Source: Rhodanobacteraceae bacterium (GTDB taxonomy: Bacteria; Pseudomonadota; Gammaproteobacteria; Xanthomonadales; Xanthomonadaceae). From it: a stretch of 64,000 bases of DNA. Below are positions 17,039 to 24,796 of this stretch, one piece after another. Each line of letters opens with the position of its first letter. Within the stretch, counting starts at the first letter, position 1. A program made the translations under genes and the position numbers. The DNA lies in contig JACKOX010000014.1 of NCBI GenBank assembly GCA_024233975.1, forward strand, positions 8,860-72,859, in the 5' to 3' direction. The notes under the pieces are model-generated. The model was not told the origin of the DNA, searched no databases, and saw only the letters and a program-made list of their open reading frames with translations.

Positions 17039-17818
17039 TCAGAGCGGCGTGGCGACCGCCGTGAGCGTGCGGATCGTCGAGGCGTCAAGGTCGCCGCTGA
17101 TCTGGCCGCTGGCGGCGTTGAGCACTGCAACCAGCGATTCCTCGCTCGGTGTGTCAGTAAACCGGTTGTCCTCAAAGCGGACCCGCTGCATGGTCAGATC
17201 GCCGAAATTCAGCACGGCGCCGGTGGACAGCTCGGAGGATTCCCGGCTGACGCGATTGCCGGCGATCAGGCTGTCGTTGATGCGCATCAGGCCGCGGTTG
17301 ATGAGGGCGCCACCATTGTTGCGGGTGCCGATCAGCTGGTTGAAGCTGAATTCGCAGCGACTGGCGAAGAGTTCACCGTCGTTGACGACGATGGCCGGTG
17401 GCTCCGCGCTGGTGGAGTCCGTCACCTGCACGTCGCTCATGTAGAGACGGCCGTGGTTGCTGATCGCGCCCTGTGCACCTTCGGCAAGGGAGAGCTGCTC
17501 CAGTCTGAGCTCGCTGCCAGGCGCCACCTCGATCAGGCTGACGCGACGGTCGGAATAGCGGCGCAGCGCGGCGCCGTGGCCGATGATGTGCAGTTCTCCT
17601 TCGATGACGGGAAGGGCGCGTTGGTCATCGGCGGGTGCCAGGATGGCGTACAGGCCATTTTCGGCCAGGTGGATGGTGTCCGCGCCCGGACTGGCATTGG
17701 CATGGCGGATGGCAGCGGCCAGGGCTTCAGGGTCGCGGTCGCGGATGTGGTATTCCGCGGCCGCGCAGGTATGGGAAAAACCGGCAAGCAGTAGCAGGGC
17801 GAGAAGAGGGCGGATCAT
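17039..17818 (-). CDS. Secreted right-handed beta-helix-like protein of unknown function
   Basis: The 259-residue protein has a signal peptide (cleavage near CAA-AE, residue 20). It then has a repeating pattern typical of parallel beta-helix proteins: HIIGHGAALRRY, ISNHGRLYMSDVQV, VVNDGELFASRCEF, LINRGLMRINDSLIAGN and VLNFGDLTMQRVRFEDN. Each turn has the N-x-G-x-[LM] form seen in autotransporter-like and polymorphic outer-membrane proteins. No catalytic residues, outer-membrane barrel or anchor are seen, so it is probably periplasmic or released. It stands alone, with the shared terminator downstream. Confidence 0.65.
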   Translation of the reverse strand: MIRPLLALLLLAGFSHTCAAAEYHIRDRDPEALAAAIRHANASPGADTIHLAENGLYAILAPADDQRALPVIEGELHIIGHGAALRRYSDRRVSLIEVAPGSELRLEQLSLAEGAQGAISNHGRLYMSDVQVTDSTSAEPPAIVVNDGELFASRCEFSFNQLIGTRNNGGALINRGLMRINDSLIAGNRVSRESSELSTGAVLNFGDLTMQRVRFEDNRFTDTPSEESLVAVLNAASGQISGDLDASTIRTLTAVATPL

Positions 17819-17921
17819 GGCTGGACTCCAGTGGGCTGGCGGGGTTCACCGTGTCAGCCGCGTCTAGAGCAATCCATCTAACGGGATGGATGACGATTCC
17901 CGGCCCAAGCGGTCTTGTGAG

Positions 17922-19259
17922 TCAGTCCCGGTTGCCGCCGCCGCGCTTGTTGCGCTTGGGGCCACCTTTTCCTCGGCCTGGCTTGTTCGGACGCGCTGAC
18001 GGGCCGGTGTCCACGCCTTCCGGCACGTACCAGCTGCGGAACTCGGTCGGATTGACCTCGTGTCCTGGTTTCGCGCCATGGCGACGCGGGCCATTGCCCG
18101 GACGCCCCGCCTTGCCTGCCGCCGGCGGACCGGAGCGGTTGCCGCCCGGCTTGCCCGATGCATTGCCGCCACCCGGCCGCCCCTTGCCGGCGGTGTTGCC
18201 CTTGCGAGGACCATTGTTGTTGCCACCCGGACCGCGCTTGCCGGCGGTTCCCGGGCGCCCGCCACCCGGTCGACCGCGTCCGGAACGCGCCGGTCGATCC
18301 TCGCGGATCACATCAAAGCGTCGAAGCTCACGACTTTCGTCGGCTGCAGCCATGCCGCCGGCCGTCCAGGCGCGCTGCGGACGCGGCGCCGGCTCCATTT
18401 CGTTGCTGCTGCGGGCGCGGCGCTGGCCGATCACCGGCTGCAGCGTCAGTACACGGTGCTCGTCGGACACGCCGACATCGCGCTTGATCGCACCGACCTG
18501 GCCTTCGCTCAGCTCCTCGAACTGGCCGCGACGCAGTTTGGCCGGCAGTTCGACGTTGCCGTAGCGGATACGCTTCAAGCGGCTGACCATCAGGCCGACG
18601 GCTTCCCACATGCGGCGGACTTCACGGTAGCGGCCTTCCTTGAGCGTCACCCGGAACCAGCTGTTGCTATCGGTGCCGCCGATGTCGTCGATGCGATCAA
18701 ACTTCGCCGGGCCATCGTCGAGCTTCACGCCTTTCAACAGCTGTTCCAGCGCTTCGGGCTGCACTTCGCCGTGGATGCGGCAGACGTAGTCGCGGCGGAC
18801 TTCGCTGGACGGGTGCATCAGCGCATTGGCCAGCTCGCCGTCAGTGGTCAGCAGCAGCAGGCCGGTGGTGTTGATGTCGAGACGGCCAACGGCGATCCAG
18901 CGCGCGCCGCGGATCGGTGGCAGCGAATCGAACACGGTGGGGCGGCCTTCGGGATCGTCGCGCGTGGTCACTTCGCCGTCGGGCTTGTTGTAGACCAGCA
19001 CGCGCGAGGCCTCTTCCAGGCCAGTGGCCACGAAGGTGCGGCCGTCCATTTCGACGCGGTCGCCGCTGCGGACGCTGCTGCCGAGTTCGGCGGGCTTGCC
19101 GTTTACCAGCACTTCGCCACGGCCAATGCGTTCTTCCATCGCGCGGCGCGAGCCAATGCCGGCCTGGGCCAGCACCTTGTGCAGGCGCTCTTCGATGCGT
19201 GGGGTACTGCTGTCGTCGCCGGTCTTCAGCGACAGGCGACGGCGGGATGATTCAGTCAT
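17922..19259 (-). CDS. rluB: 23S rRNA pseudouridine synthase RluB-like with long low-complexity tail
   Basis: Residues 20-65 form an S4 RNA-binding domain (HKVLAQAGIGSRRAMEERI). The synthase domain carries the catalytic Asp in GRLDINTTGLLLLT (about 130-143) and ends near residue 255. It is expected to convert a uridine of 23S rRNA helix 93 (position 2605 in E. coli) to pseudouridine. The last 170 residues are rich in Gly, Pro, Arg, Lys and Asn (runs such as GNNNGPRKGN), as in many RNA-binding tails. The total of 445 residues is well above the E. coli length of 291. The ATG at 19259 overlaps the scpB end by eight bases; a longer upstream frame lies inside scpB. Confidence 0.9.
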   Translation of the reverse strand: MTESSRRRLSLKTGDDSSTPRIEERLHKVLAQAGIGSRRAMEERIGRGEVLVNGKPAELGSSVRSGDRVEMDGRTFVATGLEEASRVLVYNKPDGEVTTRDDPEGRPTVFDSLPPIRGARWIAVGRLDINTTGLLLLTTDGELANALMHPSSEVRRDYVCRIHGEVQPEALEQLLKGVKLDDGPAKFDRIDDIGGTDSNSWFRVTLKEGRYREVRRMWEAVGLMVSRLKRIRYGNVELPAKLRRGQFEELSEGQVGAIKRDVGVSDEHRVLTLQPVIGQRRARSSNEMEPAPRPQRAWTAGGMAAADESRELRRFDVIREDRPARSGRGRPGGGRPGTAGKRGPGGNNNGPRKGNTAGKGRPGGGNASGKPGGNRSGPPAAGKAGRPGNGPRRHGAKPGHEVNPTEFRSWYVPEGVDTGPSARPNKPGRGKGGPKRNKRGGGNRD

Positions 19260-20160
19260 TGCGTTGCTCCGGATCGGCGTCATCCGCCGGATCCATTTGT
19301 TCAGGATCGTGTTCGGTATCGAATTCGGGTTCGATGGATTCGTTGTCGGTATGGGATGCGCTGTTGTCCGGGTAGTCCGGGTCATCAACGCTGGTTTCGT
19401 CGGCGCGGTCGACGTCGCTGGCGTCGATTTCGGCGACGATCGCGTCCTCGCCGCCCACGGCTTCACTGTCGTCCGCGCTTTCGGCCTCGGATGCGTCATT
19501 GGTCGATTCGCGCTCGCCATCGAAGGCCAGCTGCGGCTCCAGCTCGGGGATGTCGCGCAGTTCGGACAATGGCGGCAGCTGGTCGAGGCTCTTCAGGTTG
19601 AAGTAGTCGAGGAAGGCCTTGGTGGTGCCGAACAGGGCCGGCTTGCCGGGCACGTCGCGGTGGCCGATGACGCGCACCCACTCGCGCTCTTCCAGCGTGC
19701 GGATGATGTTGCTGCTGACCGCCACGCCGCGGATCTGTTCGATCTCGCCGCGGGTGATCGGTTGCCGGTAGGCGATCAGCGCCAGCGTCTCCAGCAGCGC
19801 GCGCGAGTAGCGCGTCTGCCGCTCGGCCCACAGGCGCGACACCCACTGTTTGAGGTCGGTCTTGACCTGGAAGCGGAAGCCGGAGGCCACCTCGACCAGC
19901 TCGATGCCGCGCTCGGCGCAGTCCTCGGTCAGCTCGTGCAGGGCACGGGCGATGGCGTCACGAGCCGGCTTTTCCTCGTCACTGAACAGCTCGCTGAGCT
20001 GGGCGACGGTCAGCGGCTGGCCGGCCGCCATCAGCGCGGCCTCGATGATCCGCTTCATGGTCGCGGCGTCCGGTGCGGCAGCGCCCGGTGTTTCCTCGGC
20101 CTGACCGCTCACGGCTTCTTCGGCCACTTCCGGCAGCGTTTCGTCGTTGCTTTCGTTCAT
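19252..20160 (-). CDS. scpB: Condensin accessory protein ScpB
   Basis: The 302-residue protein has the tandem winged-helix core at about residues 33-200 (IIEAALMAAGQPLTVAQL, LLETLALIAYRQPITRGEI, GKPALFGTTKAFLDYF). ScpB dimers bind the ScpA kleisin in the SMC-ScpAB complex that organises and segregates the chromosome. The last 95 residues are an acidic, Asp/Glu/Ser-rich tail that looks disordered. It overlaps scpA by ATGA and rluB by eight bases. smc itself lies 4.5 kb away on the other strand. Confidence 0.93.
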   Translation of the reverse strand: MNESNDETLPEVAEEAVSGQAEETPGAAAPDAATMKRIIEAALMAAGQPLTVAQLSELFSDEEKPARDAIARALHELTEDCAERGIELVEVASGFRFQVKTDLKQWVSRLWAERQTRYSRALLETLALIAYRQPITRGEIEQIRGVAVSSNIIRTLEEREWVRVIGHRDVPGKPALFGTTKAFLDYFNLKSLDQLPPLSELRDIPELEPQLAFDGERESTNDASEAESADDSEAVGGEDAIVAEIDASDVDRADETSVDDPDYPDNSASHTDNESIEPEFDTEHDPEQMDPADDADPEQRND

Positions 20161-21113
20161 GCGTAGTCGTCGTCAATGCCGCCGTTGTCTTCGGCGACGG
20201 AATCGTCATTGGCGGCTGGCTCGACGTCGGTATCAACCGTCAGCGACTTCACGAAGATGTCGGCCAGCGGCTTCTCCTGTACCACTTCGATCAGCTGCTC
20301 CTTGGCCAGTTCGAGCAGGGCGAGGAATGTCACCACCACGCCCAGGCGGCCTTCCTCGGCCGAGAACAGCGACACGAAGGCGTGGAACTCGCCACCGCCC
20401 AGGCGCTGCAGCAGGTCGCCCATGCGCTGGCGAACCGAGAGCGCCTCGCGACGGATCGCGTGGCGGCTGAACAGATCGGCGCGATTCAGCACGTCGCGCA
20501 GGGCCAGCAGCATTTCGCGCAGGTCGACCGGCGGCGGCAGCTTCACCACCTGGCGGTCTCCCATTTCGGCACCGACAGCCACCGTGTCGCGGTCGATCCG
20601 CGGGAGGTCGTCGATGTCCTGGGCGGCCTGCTTGAAGCGCTCGTATTCCTGCAGGCGACGCACCAGCTCGGCGCGCGGATCGCCTTCTTCCTCGTCGTCG
20701 CTGACCGGCCGCGGCAGCAGCATGCGCGACTTCACCTCGGCCAGGATCGAGGCCATCAGCAGGTATTCCGCCGCCAGTTCGAAGCGCAGCTCCTGCATGA
20801 CGTCGATGTATTCCATGTACTGCTTGGTGATCTCGGCGACCGGGATATCCAGGATGTCCAGGTTCTGCCGGCGGATCAGGTACAGCAGCAGGTCCAGCGG
20901 CCCTTCGAAGGCCTCCAGGATGACTTCCAGCGCGTCCGGCGGGATGTACAGGTCCTGCGGGATCTGCAGCATCGGCTGGCCGCGGACCATCGCCAGCGGC
21001 ATTTCGATCTGCTGCGGACTCGCGGACTCGTTCGCGGCGACGCCACTGGCATCGGCTGCGCTATCGGCTGTCTTTTCGCTGTCGGCGTCGTTCGACGCGG
21101 TCTGGCTGTTCAT
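20157..21113 (-). CDS. scpA: Segregation and condensation protein A (kleisin) ScpA
   Basis: The N-terminal domain contains FEGPLDLLLYLIRRQNLDI and IPVAEITKQYMEYID, and the C-terminal winged helix contains VVVTFLALLELAKEQLIEV. This is the kleisin that bridges SMC heads. The start is uncertain. The ATG at 21113 (318 residues) has no ribosome site. A strong GGAGGGG lies 8 bases before an in-frame ATT at 21134. A TTG at 21188 is the farthest possible start. The first 45 residues are low-complexity in any case. The gene is translationally coupled to scpB (ATGA). Confidence 0.9.
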   Translation of the reverse strand: MNSQTASNDADSEKTADSAADASGVAANESASPQQIEMPLAMVRGQPMLQIPQDLYIPPDALEVILEAFEGPLDLLLYLIRRQNLDILDIPVAEITKQYMEYIDVMQELRFELAAEYLLMASILAEVKSRMLLPRPVSDDEEEGDPRAELVRRLQEYERFKQAAQDIDDLPRIDRDTVAVGAEMGDRQVVKLPPPVDLREMLLALRDVLNRADLFSRHAIRREALSVRQRMGDLLQRLGGGEFHAFVSLFSAEEGRLGVVVTFLALLELAKEQLIEVVQEKPLADIFVKSLTVDTDVEPAANDDSVAEDNGGIDDDYA

Positions 21114-21248
21114 GGTCGGCTTTTCATGACCAATGTTGACCCCCTCCGGGTCGCGTTCCGCCTCACGACGGAGTGTGGTTGCATCCAATTCAGTGGTGCT
21201 TGAATCACCGCCTCTGGGACGGGATCCAGCTTGATACCGGTGATCCGC

Positions 21249-21869
21249 TCAGAACGGCAGGTCGACTTCCTGCATTCCCTCGCGAACCAGTTGCGGCGTT
21301 TCGCCGCAAAGGTCGATCACCGTGGTCGGCCCCATCGGGCAGATGTCGGCGTCCAGCATCAGGTCGACGCCGTGCAGCAGGCGCTCGGCCACGGCTTCCG
21401 GATCATGACTATCCGGCGATTCTTCCGGCAGGACCACGCTGGATACCAGCAGCGGCGCCCCATGTGCCGCGATCAGCGCCTGGGCCACGGCATGGTCGGG
21501 AACACGACAGCCGATGGCGCGGCGCTTGGCCTGCTTCAAACGTTTGGGTAGCGAGGACGAGGTCGGCAGGATGAACGTGATGGGCCCGGGTATCAGCCCC
21601 TTGATCAGGCGGAAGGCCTGATTGTCCAGCTTGGACAGGCTGCCGACGTCGCTCAGTCCGGCACAGATTAAGGTGAAGGGATGGCGCCTGTCCAGTGCGC
21701 GCAGTCGGATGACGCGATCCTCGGCTTTCACCGCGTCCAGGCCCCATGCGAAATCGTAGCCGGCATCGGTGGGGATCAGCAGTAGCCCGCCGTCGCGCAG
21801 CACAGCAGCCGCACGCTCGATCAGCCGGTTTTGCGGATGCGTCGGATGGACGCTGATCCGTTCGGTCAT
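21249..21869 (-). CDS. yciO: YciO/TsaC-family (Sua5-like) protein
   Basis: The 206-residue YrdC-fold protein has the typical IPTDAGYDFAWGLDA opening, the KGLIPGPITFILP motif and the SSVVLPEE segment. TsaC/Sua5 proteins make threonylcarbamoyl-AMP for tRNA t6A. The YciO branch has the same fold and its exact role is less clear. The position upstream of scpA-scpB-rluB on the same strand matches the yciO neighbourhood in other gammaproteobacteria and favours YciO over TsaC. Confidence 0.85.
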   Translation of the reverse strand: MTERISVHPTHPQNRLIERAAAVLRDGGLLLIPTDAGYDFAWGLDAVKAEDRVIRLRALDRRHPFTLICAGLSDVGSLSKLDNQAFRLIKGLIPGPITFILPTSSSLPKRLKQAKRRAIGCRVPDHAVAQALIAAHGAPLLVSSVVLPEESPDSHDPEAVAERLLHGVDLMLDADICPMGPTTVIDLCGETPQLVREGMQEVDLPF

Positions 21870-21954
21870 CGTGTCGTCATCAGTCTGAAGGTCGCTGCGG
21901 TCCCCGGAGCGCAGCAGTTATCATGCCGGGCTCCACGCAACGGAAGCGCGCATC

Positions 21955-22254
21955 ATGCTCTATCTGATCCTCGGACGCGACCACCCCGGCTCGCTGCCCA
22001 AGCGAAAGGCCACCCGCCCGGCGCATCTGGCGCGCCTGGAAGCCCTTCGCGACGCCGGTCGCCTGATCCTGGCCGGGCCGCTGCCAGCCATCGACGCGGT
22101 TGATCCCGGCCCGGCCGGTTTCGAAGGCAGCGCCATCGTCGCCGAGTTCGAATCGCTGGAAGCCGCCCGCGACTGGGCGCTGGCCGATCCGTACATGGCC
22201 GAGGGCGTCTATGCGGGCGTTGAGGTCAAACCCTTTCTGCGGGTGTTGCCGTGA
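21955..22254 (+). CDS. yciI: YciI family protein
   Basis: The 99-residue ferredoxin-like fold protein has the family's N-terminal YLILGRDHPGSLPKR and the His in RPAHLARLEAL. ILAGPLPA and a C-terminal DPYMAEGVYAGVEVKPF follow. Members are small dimeric enzymes of poorly known function. GGAAG lies eight bases before the ATG. It overlaps the bolA-like gene by GTGA. Confidence 0.88.
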   Translation: MLYLILGRDHPGSLPKRKATRPAHLARLEALRDAGRLILAGPLPAIDAVDPGPAGFEGSAIVAEFESLEAARDWALADPYMAEGVYAGVEVKPFLRVLP

Positions 22255-22541
22255 GCAGTGAGCGGGAACGTATCGCGGGCCTTCGCATCCAACGCATGAC
22301 CGAGCGGCTGGCGTCGCTGTCGCCGCAGCTGCTGGAAATCGAGGATGACGGCCACCGGCATGTTGGTCACGCCGGTGCGGCAGACGGTCACGGACATTTC
22401 AAGCTGCGCATGGTCAGCGAGGCGTTCCGCGGAAAGCTGCTGCTGGCCCGGCATCGAGCCATCTACGCTGCCTTGGGCGACATGATGCAGACCGACATCC
22501 ATGCGCTGAGTATCGAGGCCAAGGCCCCCGGCGAAGCTTGA
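22251..22541 (+). CDS. BolA family protein
   Basis: The 96-residue protein contains the BolA pattern: RMTERLASLSPQLLEIEDDG, a HxxHxGH-like stretch and HFKLRMVSEAFRGKLLLARHRAIYAALGD. BolA proteins pair with monothiol glutaredoxins to sense or move Fe-S clusters, and some bind DNA. The GTG start overlaps the yciI stop (GTGA). The helix-turn-helix-like part is intact. Confidence 0.87.
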   Translation: MSSERERIAGLRIQRMTERLASLSPQLLEIEDDGHRHVGHAGAADGHGHFKLRMVSEAFRGKLLLARHRAIYAALGDMMQTDIHALSIEAKAPGEA

Positions 22542-22588
22542 TGGTCGTCAGTCAAAATAATTTCAATGAATTCAGGAGTTTTTCGAGC

Positions 22589-23464
22589 ATGTTTCAAGTG
22601 AAATCGCTGATTGCCATCACCATGACGGCCGCGTTGCTACTGGCCGGTTGCGACCAGAAGATCGGTGGCGATGCCGCGCCTGCGGCTTCGGGTGCCGCCC
22701 AGCAGGCCCTGCTTGGCGCTCCGGGTGGCAATGTCGTCGCCGTGGTCAATGGCGAGGTGATCAGCGAGCCGCTGCTCGATGTGTTCGCCCGCAGCAAGGG
22801 TATGGACATGAACGATCCGGCGCAGCGCGCAAAGGCGCTGGAATCCCTGGAAGAAAACTTGCTGCTGGCTCAGGAAGCCATCCACAGCGGCGTCGCCAGC
22901 CAGCCGGACGTGCAGGCCGAAGTCACGCTGGCGCGGCTGCTGCAGCTGTCCGGGCGAATGGTGTCCACCTATCGGCAGACCATCGAAGTGTCGGACCAGG
23001 CCATTCGCGACTACTACAACCAGGAAGCCGCGCGCGTCGGCGGTCAGGAGTTCCACCTGCAGCACATCCTGTTCAAGGACGAGAACGAGGCGATCGAAGC
23101 GGCGGGCAAGGGCATCCAGCCGGACACCGATTTCAATGCGCTGATGGGCGAATACCTGGCCAAGGGCGCGCAGGCGCGCGATCTGGGCTGGGTCAACCGC
23201 ACACAGATCCCGGCGTCGCTGGCGGAGTCTGCCTCGAACCTGGCGGACGGCCAGGTGGCGCCGGTGCCGATCAAGAGCGAATTCGGCTGGCACGTGCTGA
23301 AGCGCGTCGGCGTCCGCGCCTTCAACCCACCGCCATTCGAGCAGGTTCGCGACGGTGCCGAACAGCAGCTCAAGGCCCGCGCACTGGCGGATCAGGTCAA
23401 GGCGCTACGCGCCAAGGCAAGCATCCAGGCGCCGCAGGCGTCAGCGGCGTCTGGCGCTCAGTAG
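22589..23464 (+). CDS. Parvulin-type peptidyl-prolyl isomerase lipoprotein
   Basis: The 291-residue precursor has a lipobox (LLLAGC, Cys21). A SurA/PpiD-like N-terminal chaperone region (VNGEVISEPLLDVFARSKG, about 55-130) and a parvulin domain (about 150-245: FHLQHILFKDE, DLGWVNRTQIP, FGWHVLKRV) follow. It should assist folding of exported proteins in the periplasm while tethered by lipid. The residues after the lipobox Cys are DQ. Asp at +2 would favour retention in the inner membrane by the Lol rule. AGGAG ten bases before the ATG at 22589 supports this start over 22538. Confidence 0.85.
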   Translation: MFQVKSLIAITMTAALLLAGCDQKIGGDAAPAASGAAQQALLGAPGGNVVAVVNGEVISEPLLDVFARSKGMDMNDPAQRAKALESLEENLLLAQEAIHSGVASQPDVQAEVTLARLLQLSGRMVSTYRQTIEVSDQAIRDYYNQEAARVGGQEFHLQHILFKDENEAIEAAGKGIQPDTDFNALMGEYLAKGAQARDLGWVNRTQIPASLAESASNLADGQVAPVPIKSEFGWHVLKRVGVRAFNPPPFEQVRDGAEQQLKARALADQVKALRAKASIQAPQASAASGAQ

Positions 23465-23490
23465 CGGTCAAACAGCAAGTCAATTTCAGG

Positions 23491-23979
23491 ATGCGCGTTA
23501 TCGCTATTCGTTTCGCACTGCTCTGTTGGGCCTTGGGGGCCATCTCCAAGGCGTTCGGGGCTGAACCCGAAGTGACCTACCGTATCGACTCCTTCTGGCT
23601 GTACCAGTCAGCGCTGGAGGTCAGCGACATGAACGTCGACATCGGCACGCCACGCCTGAACCTGTTCAATGCCCATTTTGTTGCGACCATTCGTGTCGAT
23701 GGTGCCATTTCGTTGAAGGAGCCTCGCCGGCGCCCCTTCATAAAGCGCGTGCACGTCAGTGAGCGGTTCGTCCCGTCATCTACCGATCCGGAGCGGGTTG
23801 TGGAACTGCAGGTGACCCCAATCGTGGAAATCGAGGTGGACGCGGACTACGACGGCGCGACAGTGCCGTTCACGCTTTCTATTCCCTACAACCTCAGAAC
23901 GTATCAATGGGGCGTCAATCACTTCACTGTTGTAGTTTCAGGTCGGGAACAGCGCTTCGAGGTGACGCAATACAAGTGA
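23491..23979 (+). CDS. Small secreted protein of unknown function
   Basis: This 162-residue open frame begins with ATG at 23491, 26 bases after the isomerase gene. It has a clear signal peptide (residues 1-23, cleavage near FGA-EP). The mature part is beta-rich with alternating hydrophobic residues (VELQVTPIVEIEVDADYDG, NHFTVVVSGREQRFEV) and no cysteines. I recognise no family. The frame differs from that of the isomerase and its ribosome site is weak, but the signal peptide and composition make it a likely real gene. Confidence 0.6.
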   Translation: MRVIAIRFALLCWALGAISKAFGAEPEVTYRIDSFWLYQSALEVSDMNVDIGTPRLNLFNAHFVATIRVDGAISLKEPRRRPFIKRVHVSERFVPSSTDPERVVELQVTPIVEIEVDADYDGATVPFTLSIPYNLRTYQWGVNHFTVVVSGREQRFEVTQYK

Positions 23980-24045
23980 TATCGCACGCAATTCGGCGCG
24001 TTCCGGTTCGCCCGGCCCGGCGAGAATGATGCATCGCTGCGTCGT

Positions 24046-24435
24046 CTAGGGCAGAGCAACGGCAACTGGCGGCGTCCAGCCTTCCGCACGATGTTCGGCG
24101 ACGACGGTGGTGTAGATGCCACCACGCACGTTGAATTCGCCGGACAGGCGCATGAAGCGCGGGTTGGTGGCCTTTACCAGGTCGTCGAGGATGCGGTTGG
24201 TAACGTCCTCGTGGAAATGGCCTTCGTCGCGGAAGCTCCAGATGTAGAGCTTGAGCGCCTTCAGCTCGACGCAGAGGTCTTCCGGCACGTATTCCAGCAC
24301 CAGTTCGGCGAAGTCGGGCTGGCCGGTCTTCGGGCACAGGCAGCTGAACTCCGGCATGGTGATGCGGATGGTGTAGTCGCGGCCGGGACGCGGATTCGGG
24401 AAGGTTTCGAGGTCTTTGCTGGGCTGGGTGGTCAT
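24046..24435 (-). CDS. queF: NADPH-dependent 7-cyano-7-deazaguanine reductase QueF (short type)
   Basis: This 129-residue protein reduces preQ0 to preQ1 in queuosine synthesis. The catalytic cysteine is Cys34 in FSCLCPKTGQPDF, and the substrate-binding segments SFRDEGHFHEDVTN and VRGGIYTTVV follow. The length fits the single-domain (B. subtilis-like) form rather than the 280-residue E. coli form. It is isolated, with no other queuosine genes nearby. Confidence 0.93.
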   Translation of the reverse strand: MTTQPSKDLETFPNPRPGRDYTIRITMPEFSCLCPKTGQPDFAELVLEYVPEDLCVELKALKLYIWSFRDEGHFHEDVTNRILDDLVKATNPRFMRLSGEFNVRGGIYTTVVAEHRAEGWTPPVAVALP

Positions 24436-24796
24436 GCTGTTGTCCGTTGGCCCGATGCGGGCAGTGTGGAGAGGTTGCGGTTATGGGCTGCGCGGCAGCG
24501 GCAATCAGCCAAGTGATTGATGCTAAAGGGTAAGGCAGACATACTGCCATCGCTTTACCGCAGACGGCGGCGTGATGCCCGATTCCATGGAAATTCCAAG
24601 GTGTACCCGCGCCATGGCAGCCGGTATGCTTGCCGGCCGGGTTTCTTCCGGCCACGTTCCCGCAGGGCGCGGCAGGTTAGCGGAAGCCCCCGTGAGACAG
24701 CAAGTTTCCAGCCGCTGAATGGTTGGCGGAAACCTTGCGAATCAACCGCTTACCGAATCATACGGCGGCCCGCCCGCCTTCCGCACGGATGCCTCC
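24436..24796. other. Intergenic region between divergent queF and smc
   Basis: The 361 bases hold no convincing gene. They contain a 6-bp GC hairpin (24635-24653, GGCCGG/CCGGCC) and two near-identical 14-base direct repeats at 24675-24688 and 24721-24734 (GGTT..CGGAA.CC), 46 bases apart. A reading frame upstream of smc is open from 24719 but has no ribosome site. Promoters for both genes must lie here. No preQ1 riboswitch pattern was seen. Confidence 0.5.

Noticed and set aside
24436..24796. A possible preQ1 riboswitch, SRP RNA or other structured RNA between queF and smc
   Set aside because: No consensus elements were found. The GC hairpin alone is too short and common.
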